NCBI RefSeq assembly: GCF_004378855.1
Contig: NZ_RYYL01000008.1
Location: 1-64,000, forward strand
Length of the DNA stretch: 64,000 nt
Reading direction: 5' to 3'
Source: Campylobacter sp. US33a
Lineage (GTDB): Bacteria; Campylobacterota; Campylobacteria; Campylobacterales; Campylobacteraceae
Position 1 is the stretch's first letter. The number at the start of each line of letters is the position of its first letter. Below are positions 27,577-37,293 of the stretch, one piece after another. Position numbers and translations under genes: made by a program. The notes under the pieces are model-generated. The model searched no databases. It worked only from the letters and a program-made list of their open reading frames with translations, and had not been told where the DNA came from.

Positions 27577-28440
27577 ATGACTTTTTCAAAAATGATTTTA
27601 ACTTTACAAGAGTATTGGCAAAAACAAGGTTGCGCCATTATGCAGCCTTATGATATGCCAGCAGGAGCAGGAACTTTTCATCCGGCAACTTTTTTAAGAA
27701 GTTTAGGTAAAAAGCCTTGGGCGACAGCTTATGTAGCGCCAAGCAGAAGACCAACCGATGGAAGATACGGCGAAAATCCTAATCGCTTGGGGGCTTATTA
27801 TCAATTTCAGGTTTTGATTAAACCAAGTCCTGATAATATCCAAGAGCTTTATTTAAAAAGCCTTGAAAATTTGGGTTTTGATTTAAAAAGCCATGATATC
27901 CGTTTTGTTGAAGATAATTGGGAAAGTCCAAGTTTAGGTGCGTGGGGGCTTGGCTGGGAAGTTTGGCTCGATGGTATGGAGGTGACTCAATTTACTTATT
28001 TTCAGCAAGTGGGCGGAATTGCAGTGGATTTAGTAAGTGCAGAGATTACTTATGGGCTTGAAAGAATTGCCATGTATCTTCAAAATGTTGATAATGTGTA
28101 TGATATAGTTTGGAATGAATTTAATGGAGAAAAAATCAAATACGCTGATGTTCATAAACAAAGCGAATATGAATTCAGTAAATATAATTTTGAAGTAAGC
28201 GATGTGGCGGTATTAAATTCTCAATTTGAAAATGCTTACAAAGAATGCAAAAATATTTTAGAACAAGGTTTAGCTTTGCCAGCATATGATTATTGTATGC
28301 TTGCAGCACATACTTTTAATTTGCTTGATGCAAGAGGTGCAATTTCGGTAGCGCAAAGACAAGATTATATGCTAAAAATTCGCGAGCTTTCTAAGACTTG
28401 TGCTCAAATTTATAAGAAAAATTTAAATGAAACTGAGTGA
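27577..28440 (+). CDS. glyQ: Glycyl-tRNA synthetase alpha subunit
   Basis: 287 residues, full length. It has the class II signature run typical of Gly[55 protein letters not shown] and [24 protein letters not shown]. It forms an alpha2-beta2 enzyme with GlyS, which is not in this window. The end overlaps the Nif3-like start by 14 bases. Confidence 0.96.
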   Translation: MTFSKMILTLQEYWQKQGCAIMQPYDMPAGAGTFHPATFLRSLGKKPWATAYVAPSRRPTDGRYGENPNRLGAYYQFQVLIKPSPDNIQELYLKSLENLGFDLKSHDIRFVEDNWESPSLGAWGLGWEVWLDGMEVTQFTYFQQVGGIAVDLVSAEITYGLERIAMYLQNVDNVYDIVWNEFNGEKIKYADVHKQSEYEFSKYNFEVSDVAVLNSQFENAYKECKNILEQGLALPAYDYCMLAAHTFNLLDARGAISVAQRQDYMLKIRELSKTCAQIYKKNLNETE

Positions 28441-29152
28441 AATTTATCATTTTTTAGACAAAATTAGTCCATTTGATACTCAAGAAAGTTGGGATAATAG
28501 TGGTCTTTTACTAGGAAATTTAAATGATGAAATCAGCAAAGTTTATGTGAGTTTGGATGTAGATAAGGATTTACTTTTAAACGCAGAGGAAAATTCTTTA
28601 TTTATCACTCATCATCCACTTATTTTTAAAGGTTTGAAGCATTTAAGTGGAGAGAAATATCCTAACGAATTAATCACTTTGATGATTAAAAAAAATATAG
28701 CTTTAATTTGTATGCATACTAATTACGACTTAAGTCATTTAAATACTTATTTTGTTGAAGAAATTTTGGGTTTTAAAATCACTTATAGGGATAATTTTAT
28801 TGCTTATGTAGATATGAATATTGATTTTTGGGATTTAGTATCTTGTATTAAACAAAGTTTGAAATTAGATGTCATAAAAACAAGTTTTTGTGGAAAAACA
28901 CAAATTCAGCGTATAGGAATTTGCACTGGTAGTGGTGGAGATTTAATTTGTAATGTTGATGCTGATTGCTTCATAAGTGGAGATTTTAAATATCATCAAG
29001 CTTTTGAATGCTTGCATAATAATTTAAATCTTATTGATGTAGGACATTTTGAAAGTGAGAGATATTTTGCAAATTCTTTAGCAAAAGAGTTGCAAAATTT
29101 GTCGTTAAAAGCTATAATATCAGTTTCAAAAAATCCATTTCAATATTTTTAA
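28427..29152 (+). CDS. Nif3-like dinuclear metal centre protein
   Basis: 241 residues, the short form without the inserted domain. The metal-binding blocks are present: [14 protein letters not shown] near residues 61-74, CMHTNYD near 95-101, and a C-terminal GHFESERYF near 207-215. The family is often annotated as GTP cyclohydrolase I type 2, which is not well established. It is translationally coupled to glyQ. Confidence 0.88.
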   Translation: MKLSEIYHFLDKISPFDTQESWDNSGLLLGNLNDEISKVYVSLDVDKDLLLNAEENSLFITHHPLIFKGLKHLSGEKYPNELITLMIKKNIALICMHTNYDLSHLNTYFVEEILGFKITYRDNFIAYVDMNIDFWDLVSCIKQSLKLDVIKTSFCGKTQIQRIGICTGSGGDLICNVDADCFISGDFKYHQAFECLHNNLNLIDVGHFESERYFANSLAKELQNLSLKAIISVSKNPFQYF

Positions 29153-29163
29153 GGAAATACCCC

Positions 29164-29883
29164 ATGAATAAATATTTAGAACAAGTTGTGCTTTTATCAA
29201 AAATTGATCAAGAGATTGATAGTTTTGAACCAAAAATTGAAAATATTACCAAAACTCTTAAAGAAGCAGAAGGTAAAATTGCTAAATTAGAAGAGGAATT
29301 ACGCCGTTGTGATAATGAAATTTCAGAGCTTCAAACCCAAAGAATGCAAAACAATGCTCATATTGCCGAATTTTCAGCAAAAATTAAAGAATTATCCAAA
29401 AAAACAAGTGCAATAAAAACAGAAAAAGAAGCTAATGCATTAAAAATAGAAGAAGATATTGCAAAAGAACAATTAGATTCTGCTAATGATGAAGTGATTA
29501 GGCTTGAAAAAATTTTAGATGCCAAAGAAAATTCCAAAAAAGAATTTCTTGAAGAAAAAGAAAAGCAAGAAGAAGCCTTGGTGGAAATTAATACTCAAAT
29601 CCGTAAAGAAATGGAAGTTTTAGAAAAAGAAAGAATGGGTGTATATGATAAAAAGTCTAAGCTTGTTTCAGAAATGAATCAAAAAGTTTTAACTTTTTAT
29701 GAAAAAATTCGTAAATGGGCTAAAAATACAGCTGTTGTTCCTGTGAAAAAACAAGCTTGTTATGGTTGCTTTATGAAAATTTATGATAAAACTTATTTAG
29801 CCATTGCTCGCGGTGAAGAGATTGTTACTTGTCCGCACTGTGGTAGAATTTTATACAAAGAGTTGCAAGAAGCGCAAAATTGA
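29164..29883 (+). CDS. Coiled-coil zinc-ribbon protein, HP0958/FlgZ-like
   Basis: 239 residues. Positions 10-180 form a long hairpin coiled coil, very rich in Lys and Glu. The C-terminus carries a four-cysteine zinc ribbon (CYGCFMKIY and, 22 residues later, CPHCGRIL). This is the layout of H. pylori HP0958, which stabilises sigma-54 and affects flaA mRNA and flagellar assembly. A similar role is inferred here and fits the sigma-54 promoters seen in this window. The end overlaps the waaA TTG start. Confidence 0.85.
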   Translation: MNKYLEQVVLLSKIDQEIDSFEPKIENITKTLKEAEGKIAKLEEELRRCDNEISELQTQRMQNNAHIAEFSAKIKELSKKTSAIKTEKEANALKIEEDIAKEQLDSANDEVIRLEKILDAKENSKKEFLEEKEKQEEALVEINTQIRKEMEVLEKERMGVYDKKSKLVSEMNQKVLTFYEKIRKWAKNTAVVPVKKQACYGCFMKIYDKTYLAIARGEEIVTCPHCGRILYKELQEAQN

Positions 29884-31058
29884 TCATTTTATATTATTGT
29901 TTAGCTTGGATGATTTATCTCATTCAAGCTCTTCCTATTTTTATCCTTTCTTTTATTAAAGCAAAATACAAAATATCTTTAAAATCGAGATTTTTTTTAT
30001 ATAAAAATTTCTATCAAAAACCAGCTGATGTGCATTTTCATGCCTGTTCTTTTGGAGAAGTTAGAAGTATTGAAAATTTGGTTTTAGAATTTGATTCTAG
30101 AATTTCAGTGATTACTCAAACAGGCTTTGATGAGGCAAAAAAATATGTTTCTAAGGTTAATTTTTTGCCCTTTGAAATATTTTTGCCCTTTTGGTTTTCT
30201 CCTTGTAAAGTTTTGGTTATTTGCGAGGCGGAATATTGGCTTATGCTTGTTTTTATGGCAAAATTAAAAGGAGCAAAAGTTTTATTTATTAATGCTAGAA
30301 TTTCGGATAAATCGTTAAAAAAATACCAGAGATTCGCTTTTTTTTATCGCAAAGTTTTTTCTTATGTTGATGAAGTTTTTGCACAAAGTGAGCAAGATAA
30401 GGAGCGTTTGAAAACTTTGGGTGCAAAGAATATACAAGTATGTAAAAGCACAAAAAGTCAGCTTATTATTAAAGTAAATAAAAATTATTCTAAACCGCAA
30501 GGGAAGTTGATTATTTTAGCAAGCACTCATGAAAAAGAAGAAGAGCTTTTATTGTCAAATTTAACACTGAAAGAAGACGAAAGGTTGATAGTTGCACCAA
30601 GGCATCCAGAGCGATTTAGCGAAGTTGAAAAAATTATTCATTCTTTTTGTGCGAAAAATCAATGCGATATGCAAAAATTTAGTGCAATGAAAGATAATGT
30701 AAATTTTAATGAAGAATTTAAAGCAAAAGTTTTATTGCTAGATATTTTGGGAGAACTTATAAATTTTTATGCTATTTCTGATATTGTGGTGCTTTGTGGA
30801 TCTTTTGTTGAAAATATAGGCGGGCACAATCCCATTGAACCTGCAAGTTTTTGTAATAAAATTATTTCAGGTGTATTTATCCACAACCAAAAGAGTCTTT
30901 ATCAAGAAGTAGAAAATATTGAATTTTGCGACGATGTAAGAAAAATTGATGAAAAAATTCATTTAAAAGACAAAATTTCAAAACTTAAAAATAAAAAAGA
31001 AAATTATATGATTTTAAATAGCATAAAAAGGGGTATTGATGCAAGAAAAAGCTTATAA
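29880..31058 (+). CDS. waaA: 3-deoxy-D-manno-octulosonic acid transferase
   Basis: 392 residues with one N-terminal membrane anchor (residues 5-25) and the GT30 pattern: VHFHACSFGEVRS, VITQTGFDEAKK, EYWLMLVFMAKLKGAKVLFINARIS, and the C-terminal half with VAPRHPERF and ENIGGHNPIEPASF. It adds Kdo to lipid A precursor on the cytoplasmic face of the inner membrane. The start is probably TTG 29880, overlapping the previous stop (TTGA); ATG 29910 would cut into the anchor. Confidence 0.92.
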   Translation: MIILYYCLAWMIYLIQALPIFILSFIKAKYKISLKSRFFLYKNFYQKPADVHFHACSFGEVRSIENLVLEFDSRISVITQTGFDEAKKYVSKVNFLPFEIFLPFWFSPCKVLVICEAEYWLMLVFMAKLKGAKVLFINARISDKSLKKYQRFAFFYRKVFSYVDEVFAQSEQDKERLKTLGAKNIQVCKSTKSQLIIKVNKNYSKPQGKLIILASTHEKEEELLLSNLTLKEDERLIVAPRHPERFSEVEKIIHSFCAKNQCDMQKFSAMKDNVNFNEEFKAKVLLLDILGELINFYAISDIVVLCGSFVENIGGHNPIEPASFCNKIISGVFIHNQKSLYQEVENIEFCDDVRKIDEKIHLKDKISKLKNKKENYMILNSIKRGIDARKSL

Positions 31059-31791
31059 ACTGCTCGCTTTGCAAGAAAAAATTTCTAATAATCGTGCCAA
31101 AGAATTAATTGATCAAGGCTGTGTTTTTGTTTCAGATAAAAAAGTATTGCTTGCCCGTGGTATGTTGGATACTAAAACTAAATTTAATATTATTTTTCCT
31201 AGAAAAAGCCATATTTTATTTGAAGACGAGAATCTCATCGCGGTAAATAAATCTTTTGCTACAATAAGTGAGGGTTTGGAAAAACAATTCAACGCAAAGC
31301 TTTTAAATCGCTTAGATAAGGGTACGAGTGGAGTATTGCTTTTATGTAAGAATGAGGAATTTCGTTTAAAATGTATTGAGGAATTTAAAAAGCAAAGGGT
31401 TTATAAAAGTTATTTGGCCATAGTAAGTGGAATTTTGGCTGAGGAAGTAGAAGTTAATGAGCCTATTTTAACTCTGAAAAACAAGCACGGTGCTGTGAGT
31501 AAAATCAGTAAAAATGGTTTAAGTGCAAATACTTTAATTACGCCTTTAATGGTGCAAGGTAAAAAAACCCTAGTTAAAGCCGTTATCAATACAGGTAGAA
31601 CGCATCAAATTAGATTGCATTGTGCCCATATAAAACATGGTATTATAGGGGATGATAAATATGCTAAAATTGCAAGCAATAGAATGTTTTTGCATAGTTA
31701 TGAAACACAGATTTTTAATTATTCTTTTAAGGCTTCATTAGATGAAAGTTTTAATCAATTTGGTTTTGATATCAAAAATTTAATTTTTTAA
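31039..31791 (+). CDS. RluA-family 23S rRNA pseudouridine synthase
   Basis: 250 residues from ATG 31039; a TTG three bases earlier is less likely. Residues 1-50 are a short S4-like domain (ISNNRAKELIDQGCVFVSDKKVLLARG is only partly typical). The catalytic block is LLNRLDKGTSGVLLL near residue 90, with the nucleophile Asp in RLDKGTSG. INTGRTHQIRLHCAHIKHGIIGDDKY follows. It is related to RluC/RluD; the target uridine cannot be told. It overlaps the waaA end by 20 bases. Confidence 0.9.
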   Translation: MQEKAYKLLALQEKISNNRAKELIDQGCVFVSDKKVLLARGMLDTKTKFNIIFPRKSHILFEDENLIAVNKSFATISEGLEKQFNAKLLNRLDKGTSGVLLLCKNEEFRLKCIEEFKKQRVYKSYLAIVSGILAEEVEVNEPILTLKNKHGAVSKISKNGLSANTLITPLMVQGKKTLVKAVINTGRTHQIRLHCAHIKHGIIGDDKYAKIASNRMFLHSYETQIFNYSFKASLDESFNQFGFDIKNLIF

Positions 31792-31814
31792 AGCCATTTA
31801 AAGAAAATATTTTA

Positions 31815-31820
31815 TATAAT
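31815..31820 (+). promoter_or_regulatory. Candidate -10 box of the ffh-rplS operon
   Basis: TATAAT about 37 bases before the ffh GTG start, in the first real gap after a long run of overlapping genes, with AAAGGA just before the start codon. Confidence 0.5.
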
Positions 31821-31856
31821 TAGCATTTTGAAAATGATTTTGGGAAAGGATTCTAA

Positions 31857-33191
31857 GTGTTTGAGCTAGTTAGCGAGTCATTTAAAACAGCTGTTAATAA
31901 ACTCCGTTTTGTTGATGATGAAAAAGCTTTAAAAAATGCTTTAGAAACCTTGAAAAAAACATTATTAAAAGCTGATGTGCATCATAAAGTTACTAAAGAT
32001 TTACTTCTTGCAATTGAGGAAGAAGTTAAGAATGCAGGTATAGGACAAAAACAGTTTCTAAATGCTATCAAAAATAATTTAGAGAAAATTCTTATTGCAC
32101 CAGGTAATCAAGGCTTTGTTTTTTCTTCTAAGCCTCCTACAGTTGTTTTAATGGCAGGACTACAAGGTGGTGGTAAAACAACGACTACGATGAAGTTAGC
32201 TAATTATCTTAAAGTTCGTAATAAAAAAGTTTTAGTTGCAGCTTGTGATTTGCAGCGTTTAGCTGCTGTGGAGCAATTAAGACAGCTTTGCGAAAGTAAT
32301 GAAATAGAGCTTTTCTATATAGAAAATGAAACCAATCCTATTAAGGTAGCTACTGCAGCATTACAAAAAGCTAAAGATAGTTTATGTGATGTTTTGCTTG
32401 TGGATACTGCAGGGCGTTTAGCAATTGATCAAGCCTTAATGGAAGAGTTAAAAGAAATTAAAAATGTTTTAAATCCCGATGAGATTTTTTATGTTGCCGA
32501 TGCAATGAGCGGACAAGATGGTGTGAAAACAGCGGCAAGTTTTAATGAAGCTTTGGGAATTACTGGAGTTATTTTATCTAAATTTGATGCTGATACTAAA
32601 GGTGGTATTGCTCTTGGCATTGCGAAACAAATTAATATTCCTTTAAGATTTATAGGAGTGGGCGAAAAAATTGCTGACTTGGAAGCTTTCATTCCTGATA
32701 GGATAGTAGGTCGTATCATGGGCGAAGGTGACTTGGCAACCTTGGCTGAAAAAACGGCTGCAATCATAGATGAAAAAGAGGCTAAAAAAATAGGACAAAA
32801 AATCAAAAAAGGCGAATTTAATTTCAATGATTTTTTATCTCAAATGGAAAGCATTAAAAAACTAGGAAGTATGAAATCCATCATTGGAATGATACCTGGG
32901 CTTTCTAATATGGCTTCTGCGGTTAAAGATCTGGATATGGAAAATTCAAAGGAAATTATCCATATTAAGGCCATGATTTCTTCTATGACTCCAAAAGAAA
33001 GAGAAAATCCAGATTTATTAAATAATTCAAGAAAACGCCGTATAGCTGAGGGAGCGGGTTTATCGCAAATGGAAGTCAATCGTTTTTTAAAGCAGTTTTC
33101 TAACGCTGCAAAATTAGCCAAAAGATTTTCAGGAAAAAAAGGTATGGAAAGTTTGACGCAGATGATGAATCAAGCTAGAAGACAATTTTAA
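31857..33191 (+). CDS. ffh: Signal recognition particle GTPase Ffh
   Basis: 444 residues, starting at GTG. N domain 1-100; G domain 100-295 with LQGGGKTTTTMKLA (G1), DLQRLAAVEQL, DTAGR (G3) and SKFDADTKGG (G4/G5); Met-rich M domain 320-444, ending MESLTQMMNQARRQF. With 4.5S RNA it brings nascent membrane proteins to FtsY. It heads the translation-related group rpsP-khpA-rimM-trmD-rplS. Confidence 0.97.
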   Translation: MFELVSESFKTAVNKLRFVDDEKALKNALETLKKTLLKADVHHKVTKDLLLAIEEEVKNAGIGQKQFLNAIKNNLEKILIAPGNQGFVFSSKPPTVVLMAGLQGGGKTTTTMKLANYLKVRNKKVLVAACDLQRLAAVEQLRQLCESNEIELFYIENETNPIKVATAALQKAKDSLCDVLLVDTAGRLAIDQALMEELKEIKNVLNPDEIFYVADAMSGQDGVKTAASFNEALGITGVILSKFDADTKGGIALGIAKQINIPLRFIGVGEKIADLEAFIPDRIVGRIMGEGDLATLAEKTAAIIDEKEAKKIGQKIKKGEFNFNDFLSQMESIKKLGSMKSIIGMIPGLSNMASAVKDLDMENSKEIIHIKAMISSMTPKERENPDLLNNSRKRRIAEGAGLSQMEVNRFLKQFSNAAKLAKRFSGKKGMESLTQMMNQARRQF

Positions 33192-33255
33192 ATTTTATTT
33201 ATGGGTATTAAAGAATATCCATAGCTAAAATTTAATTTTTTACAAGGAGATAAAA

Positions 33256-33483
33256 ATGACAGTAGTGAGACTTACGAGAATGGGTCGTAAAAAAAGACCA
33301 TTTTATCGCATAGTTGTAACAGATAGTAGAAAACGCCGTGATGGTGGTTGGATCGAAAGTATTGGGTATTATAATCCTATGTCAGAACCAGAGATGATTA
33401 AATTTGATGCTGAGCGTTTGGCCTATTGGAAAAGCGTAGGTGCTAAACTTAGCGATAAAGTTGCTTCAATTACTAGTAAATAA
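33256..33483 (+). CDS. rpsP: 30S ribosomal protein S16
   Basis: 75 residues with the S16 signature [20 protein letters not shown] and the ESIGYYNP block. An AAGGAG site lies six bases before the ATG. It is in the conserved order ffh-rpsP-khpA-rimM-trmD-rplS. Confidence 0.97.
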   Translation: MTVVRLTRMGRKKRPFYRIVVTDSRKRRDGGWIESIGYYNPMSEPEMIKFDAERLAYWKSVGAKLSDKVASITSK

Positions 33484-33488
33484 CAAAA

Positions 33489-33731
33489 ATGGTTGAAAAA
33501 TTTTTAAAAGAATATGCAAAGTTAATCGCGGAGTATCCTGATAAAATTCAAATTCAAAGAAATGATTTGGGTGAGAATTTTTCTGAAATTATTATTTTTG
33601 CAGATAAAATTGACGCAGGAAGATTAATAGGAAAAAATGGAAAAATGATTAGTGCAATTAAAACCGTTATATTGGCTTGCAAGGTCAAAGATTCAACCTC
33701 TTATCGTGTGAGTATAAAAACTATTGAATAA
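33489..33731 (+). CDS. khpA: KH-domain RNA-binding protein
   Basis: 80 residues making one KH domain; the RNA-contacting GxxG loop is in [16 protein letters not shown]. The position between rpsP and rimM is the usual one for KhpA. It is five bases after rpsP and its end overlaps rimM. Confidence 0.92.
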   Translation: MVEKFLKEYAKLIAEYPDKIQIQRNDLGENFSEIIIFADKIDAGRLIGKNGKMISAIKTVILACKVKDSTSYRVSIKTIE

Positions 33732-34257
33732 AAATGAAACAAGTTTAGTCCAAGTTGCAAAACTTGGAAAAACTTCAGGTTTAAAAGGTTTTGTAAAATT
33801 ACATAGTGTTAGTGATTTTATAGAGCAGTTTAAAAAAGGAGCCGAGTTTTTTGATCATAGGAGAAATATTTATAAAATTAAAAATACAGATTTGAAGAAT
33901 TCTTTGGTTTTATTTGAGAATTATGAAAGTATAGAATTGGCTAAAAAACTTACAAATTTAACACTTTTTCAAAGTATTGAAAATACTCGTAAAACTTGTA
34001 AATTAAAAAAAGATGAATATTTTTATTTTGATATTTTGGATTGCGATATTATTGAAGATGAAAAAAAATTAGGCAAGGTAATAGATATACTTGAAATTGG
34101 AAAAGGATATTTATTTTGTATTCAAACTGATGAAAAATTAGAAAACTTAAGTCATGAATTTTATATTCCTTATAATGATTATTATGTAAAAAACATCGAT
34201 ATTAATTGTAAGTGTATTTATACTCAAAATGCTTTTTTGATTTTAGAAAATTCATGA
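33724..34257 (+). CDS. rimM: 16S rRNA processing protein RimM
   Basis: 177 residues. The N-terminal barrel starts [19 protein letters not shown] and the C-terminal PRC-like barrel includes [11 protein letters not shown], then [15 protein letters not shown] and YIPYNDYYV. It helps mature the 30S head. The start is TTG 33724, overlapping khpA by eight bases; no in-frame ATG is available. The end overlaps trmD by ATGA. Confidence 0.92.
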   Translation: MNKNETSLVQVAKLGKTSGLKGFVKLHSVSDFIEQFKKGAEFFDHRRNIYKIKNTDLKNSLVLFENYESIELAKKLTNLTLFQSIENTRKTCKLKKDEYFYFDILDCDIIEDEKKLGKVIDILEIGKGYLFCIQTDEKLENLSHEFYIPYNDYYVKNIDINCKCIYTQNAFLILENS

Positions 34258-34976
34258 AAATTAGTTTTGTTACTTTATTTCCAGATCTTGTTAAATTTTA
34301 TTTTAGTGAGTCTATACTTGCTAGAGCAATCGAGAAGCGATATATCGATATTGCTTTTATTAATCCAAGATTATATTCTACCAATATTTATAAAAAAGTT
34401 GATGATTATAAAATAGGTGGTGGAGCAGGACTGTTGATGCAGGCACAGCCTCTTTTTGACGCTTTAAATGAGCTTCAAATTCAAGATAAAGACATTCATT
34501 TTGTTTTTTTAACTCCCAGTGCTAAGACTTTTAATCAAATAGATGCTAAAAGATTAAGTAAAAAAAAGCACATTTGTTTTGTATGTGGAAGATATGAGGG
34601 GATAGATGAGAGGGTTATTGAAAATTTTGCGAATGAGGTTTTTAGTATAGGAGATTTTGTTTTAACAGGTGGAGAATTACCCGCTTTGGTAATGTGCGAT
34701 GCTATTGCTCGTAATATAACAGGAGTCTTGGGAAATCCTCAGAGTTTAGAGGAAGAGAGTTTTGAAGAAAATTTACTCGAAGCTCCTTCATTTTCCAAGC
34801 CTTATGAATTTATTGCAAAAAATAAAAAAAAATATGCACCTTCAGAGTTTTTAAAGGGTAATCATGCTAAAATCACATCTTTAAAATTTATTTTGGCGTC
34901 TTGCAAAACGAAATTTTTTCGTCCTGATCTATATTTAAAGCATGAACGCAAATTGAGGAAAAACAATGAGAAATAA
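34254..34976 (+). CDS. trmD: tRNA (guanine-N1)-methyltransferase
   Basis: 240 residues from ATG 34254, which overlaps the rimM stop; a longer frame upstream lies wholly in rimM. SPOUT-fold motifs: [43 protein letters not shown] and [18 protein letters not shown]. It methylates G37 of tRNAs next to the anticodon using S-adenosylmethionine. Confidence 0.96.
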   Translation: MKISFVTLFPDLVKFYFSESILARAIEKRYIDIAFINPRLYSTNIYKKVDDYKIGGGAGLLMQAQPLFDALNELQIQDKDIHFVFLTPSAKTFNQIDAKRLSKKKHICFVCGRYEGIDERVIENFANEVFSIGDFVLTGGELPALVMCDAIARNITGVLGNPQSLEEESFEENLLEAPSFSKPYEFIAKNKKKYAPSEFLKGNHAKITSLKFILASCKTKFFRPDLYLKHERKLRKNNEK

Positions 34977-35322
34977 ATACATAGAGCAGTTTGAAGCTAA
35001 GCAAATGGAAGGTAAAAGTGTTCCTGATTTTCGTGCGGGAGATACCATAAGACTTGCTATCCGCATTAAAGAAGGGGATAAAACGAGAATTCAAAATTTT
35101 GAAGGTATTTGTATTGCGCGTAGAGGAACAGGTGTTGGAGAGACTTTTATTGTTCGTAAAATTGGCGCTAATAATGTTGGAGTTGAGAGAATCTTCCCTA
35201 TTTATAGCGAGAGTTTAGAAAGTATTACTCTTTTAAGAAGAGGTCGCGTTCGTCGTGCAAGATTATTTTATCTTAGAGATAGACGCGGTAAAGCTGCTCG
35301 TATCAAAGAACTTAAAAAATAA
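34966..35322 (+). CDS. rplS: 50S ribosomal protein L19
   Basis: 118 residues with the L19 blocks [39 protein letters not shown] and [14 protein letters not shown]. It overlaps trmD by 11 bases and is the last gene of the operon. Confidence 0.97.
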   Translation: MRNKYIEQFEAKQMEGKSVPDFRAGDTIRLAIRIKEGDKTRIQNFEGICIARRGTGVGETFIVRKIGANNVGVERIFPIYSESLESITLLRRGRVRRARLFYLRDRRGKAARIKELKK

Positions 35323-35350
35323 AATTTTCAAGTTCTTTAACTTAACTACA

Positions 35351-35378
35351 AAAAACCTTTGTTTTAGCAGAGGTTTTT
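35351..35378. terminator. Bidirectional terminator after rplS
   Basis: AAAAACCTTTG (35351-35361) pairs with CAGAGGTTTTT (35368-35378) with one mismatch, ending in T-runs either way. It reaches into the stop codon of the convergent gene. Confidence 0.75.
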
Positions 35379-35805
35379 AATCATCGTATCTTTCTTGAAT
35401 TATTGTCCCATTATTATCGATATAAAGTTCCAAGCCATTTGAGAGTTTAATTTTATAATGATTAATTTTTCTTTCAATTTCTATTAAAAAAGCTTGAGGA
35501 TATCTGTTTGTAATAATTGAGGCAATATGCGTTGGTAGTATTTTGAAACTTAAAGCTTTGTGTTTGCTTTCAATTTCTTTCCATAGTCCATCAATATCAA
35601 ATTCAAGTTCTGTTCCATCACTTAAATATACTTCATAAGAATTTTTATCCTGCTGAACTATACCTATAGAAACTTGCTTGAAATGTTCTTCGAGGAAAGC
35701 CTTAATGGTTGTAGGTAAAGAATCTGGCGATACAATAATATCAGCTTTTAGTAAATTTGCAAGTAAAAGACTTAAGAGTAAAATAGAAAAATTTTTTTTA
35801 TTCAA
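35377..35805 (-). CDS. Periplasmic PepSY-like protein
   Basis: 142 residues. Residues 1-21 are a signal peptide (ILLLSLLLANLLKA). Two related halves follow, each with an LP(T)xI helix and a YEVYLSDGTELEFDIDG / YKIKLSNGLELYIDNNG strand pair. This is the pattern of the PepSY-like (beta-lactamase-inhibitor-like) family. The role is probably ligand or protein binding in the periplasm; not known. It is separated from murF by about 60 bases. Confidence 0.8.
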   Translation of the reverse strand: MNKKNFSILLLSLLLANLLKADIIVSPDSLPTTIKAFLEEHFKQVSIGIVQQDKNSYEVYLSDGTELEFDIDGLWKEIESKHKALSFKILPTHIASIITNRYPQAFLIEIERKINHYKIKLSNGLELYIDNNGTIIQERYDD

Positions 35806-35868
35806 CGATATTTCCTTGTTTTCTTTAGATTTTATTCTTTTTGTGTGAATTGTATGTGAATTTTATAA

Positions 35869-37293
35869 TCATAAAAAGCTGGGTGCATCATTGGAAAATA
35901 ATATTAAGTCACCATTTTTGGTATATTTACTCAAGACAGAAACCAATTCAGTTTTATCTTTGATGATGATTTTTTCCAAAACAATATGTCGATCTAATAC
36001 ATTTGCGTTACTTTGGCTTGTGATAATGACAAAATCAAAACATTCATTTATAATATCAGCAAGTTTTTGATTTTCTTCCTCACTTACTTCTAAAATTCCA
36101 GGAGTTACTAAAACTTTGCGTCCTTTGTAGTTTTTGCAAAGTTTATAACTTTGGCTCATTCCTTGAAAATTACCATTAAAGCCATCATCAATAATAAATT
36201 TTGGCTCCTTGGATATGATTTGTAAGCGATGTTCTACAGCTTTAAGTTGGGATATTCTTTGTTGAATTTTTTCTAAATTTATATTTAAATATAAAGCACA
36301 TTGGATACATGCCGCTAAATTTTGTGCATTAAAAATTCCCAATAGCGGACTTTTAAAATGCTGCTTAGAATCATTTAATAAAAGTTCAAATTCTATGCCT
36401 TCAAGACTTTGAGAGCTTTGCGATAGCTTCTTGTCATAGATAATTTGATTTTCATTATCCTTTTTAAGCGTGCTACTATGCAAAAAAGCCTTTTGTAATC
36501 TGTTTGAATTCAATGCTTCTAGTTTTGTATTTCTAGTATTTTCTATATTTTTAAAATACTCTAAATGTGCATTCCCTATCTCTCCAATGATACAAATATG
36601 AGGATTTAAAAGCTCGGTAATTTGTAAAATGTCTCCTTTTTCTCTAGCACCTGCCTCGGCAATATAAATTTGCGTATCAGCTTGTACATTATCATTAATA
36701 TCTTGTATGATACCCATAAGAGTATTAACGCTTCTTGGTGTTTTATAGCTTTTATAATCTTCTTTTATGAGCCCATATAAGAAATTTTTAATGCTTGTTT
36801 TTCCAAAACTTGCCGTAATAAGAATGATTTTAAGATCTTTCATATTTTGAATTTTATTTTTTGCTTGTTGATAGAAAAGATTATTTCTGTATTTTTCATA
36901 AGCAGATAGAATTATCAGACTAAAAAACAAGGCCAGTGGAGATAAGTTGTATAAATTATACAGAGATAAAATCCCAAAAACAATACTAAGAAAACTTAAT
37001 ATTGCAAAAAATTTTTTAATTTTAGCGGTGAAAACAAGTTTTTTATCTAGCTTTTTATACCATAAATACAAGGCGACAAGATTAAAAATGGCAAAAATTA
37101 AAAAATATTTTCCAAGAAACCAAAAAGCAATTAAAGGAATAAGAATAAAATAAATATGCCATAAAGGTTTAGCAAAATGAAACAATACGCGATTAATCTT
37201 ATAAGAATACCATTGCAATGCACTAATGAGGTAAAATCCTAGACAGAAATTAATCAAAAGAGTGTTGATAAAAAATATTAAATTATTTAGCAT
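35869..37293 (-). CDS. murF: UDP-MurNAc-tripeptide D-alanyl-D-alanine ligase, membrane-anchored form
   Basis: 474 residues. The first 140 residues hold about four hydrophobic segments, which typical cytosolic MurF lacks. Mur ligase motifs follow: LITASFGKTSIKNFLYGL (P-loop), TPRSVNTLMG, YIAEAGAREKGDI, GEIGNAHLEYF and FIIDDGFNGNFQG. It adds D-Ala-D-Ala to the peptidoglycan precursor. Epsilonproteobacterial MurF proteins have this extended membrane N-terminus. The start overlaps the alpha/beta hydrolase end by 11 bases; ddl, which supplies D-Ala-D-Ala, is in the same run. Confidence 0.88.
   Translation of the reverse strand: MLNNLIFFINTLLINFCLGFYLISALQWYSYKINRVLFHFAKPLWHIYFILIPLIAFWFLGKYFLIFAIFNLVALYLWYKKLDKKLVFTAKIKKFFAILSFLSIVFGILSLYNLYNLSPLALFFSLIILSAYEKYRNNLFYQQAKNKIQNMKDLKIILITASFGKTSIKNFLYGLIKEDYKSYKTPRSVNTLMGIIQDINDNVQADTQIYIAEAGAREKGDILQITELLNPHICIIGEIGNAHLEYFKNIENTRNTKLEALNSNRLQKAFLHSSTLKKDNENQIIYDKKLSQSSQSLEGIEFELLLNDSKQHFKSPLLGIFNAQNLAACIQCALYLNINLEKIQQRISQLKAVEHRLQIISKEPKFIIDDGFNGNFQGMSQSYKLCKNYKGRKVLVTPGILEVSEEENQKLADIINECFDFVIITSQSNANVLDRHIVLEKIIIKDKTELVSVLSKYTKNGDLILFSNDAPSFL

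Noticed and set aside
34212-34253. Longer N-terminus for trmD
   Set aside because: It lies wholly inside rimM; ATG 34254 overlaps the rimM stop and begins with the conserved [12 protein letters not shown].
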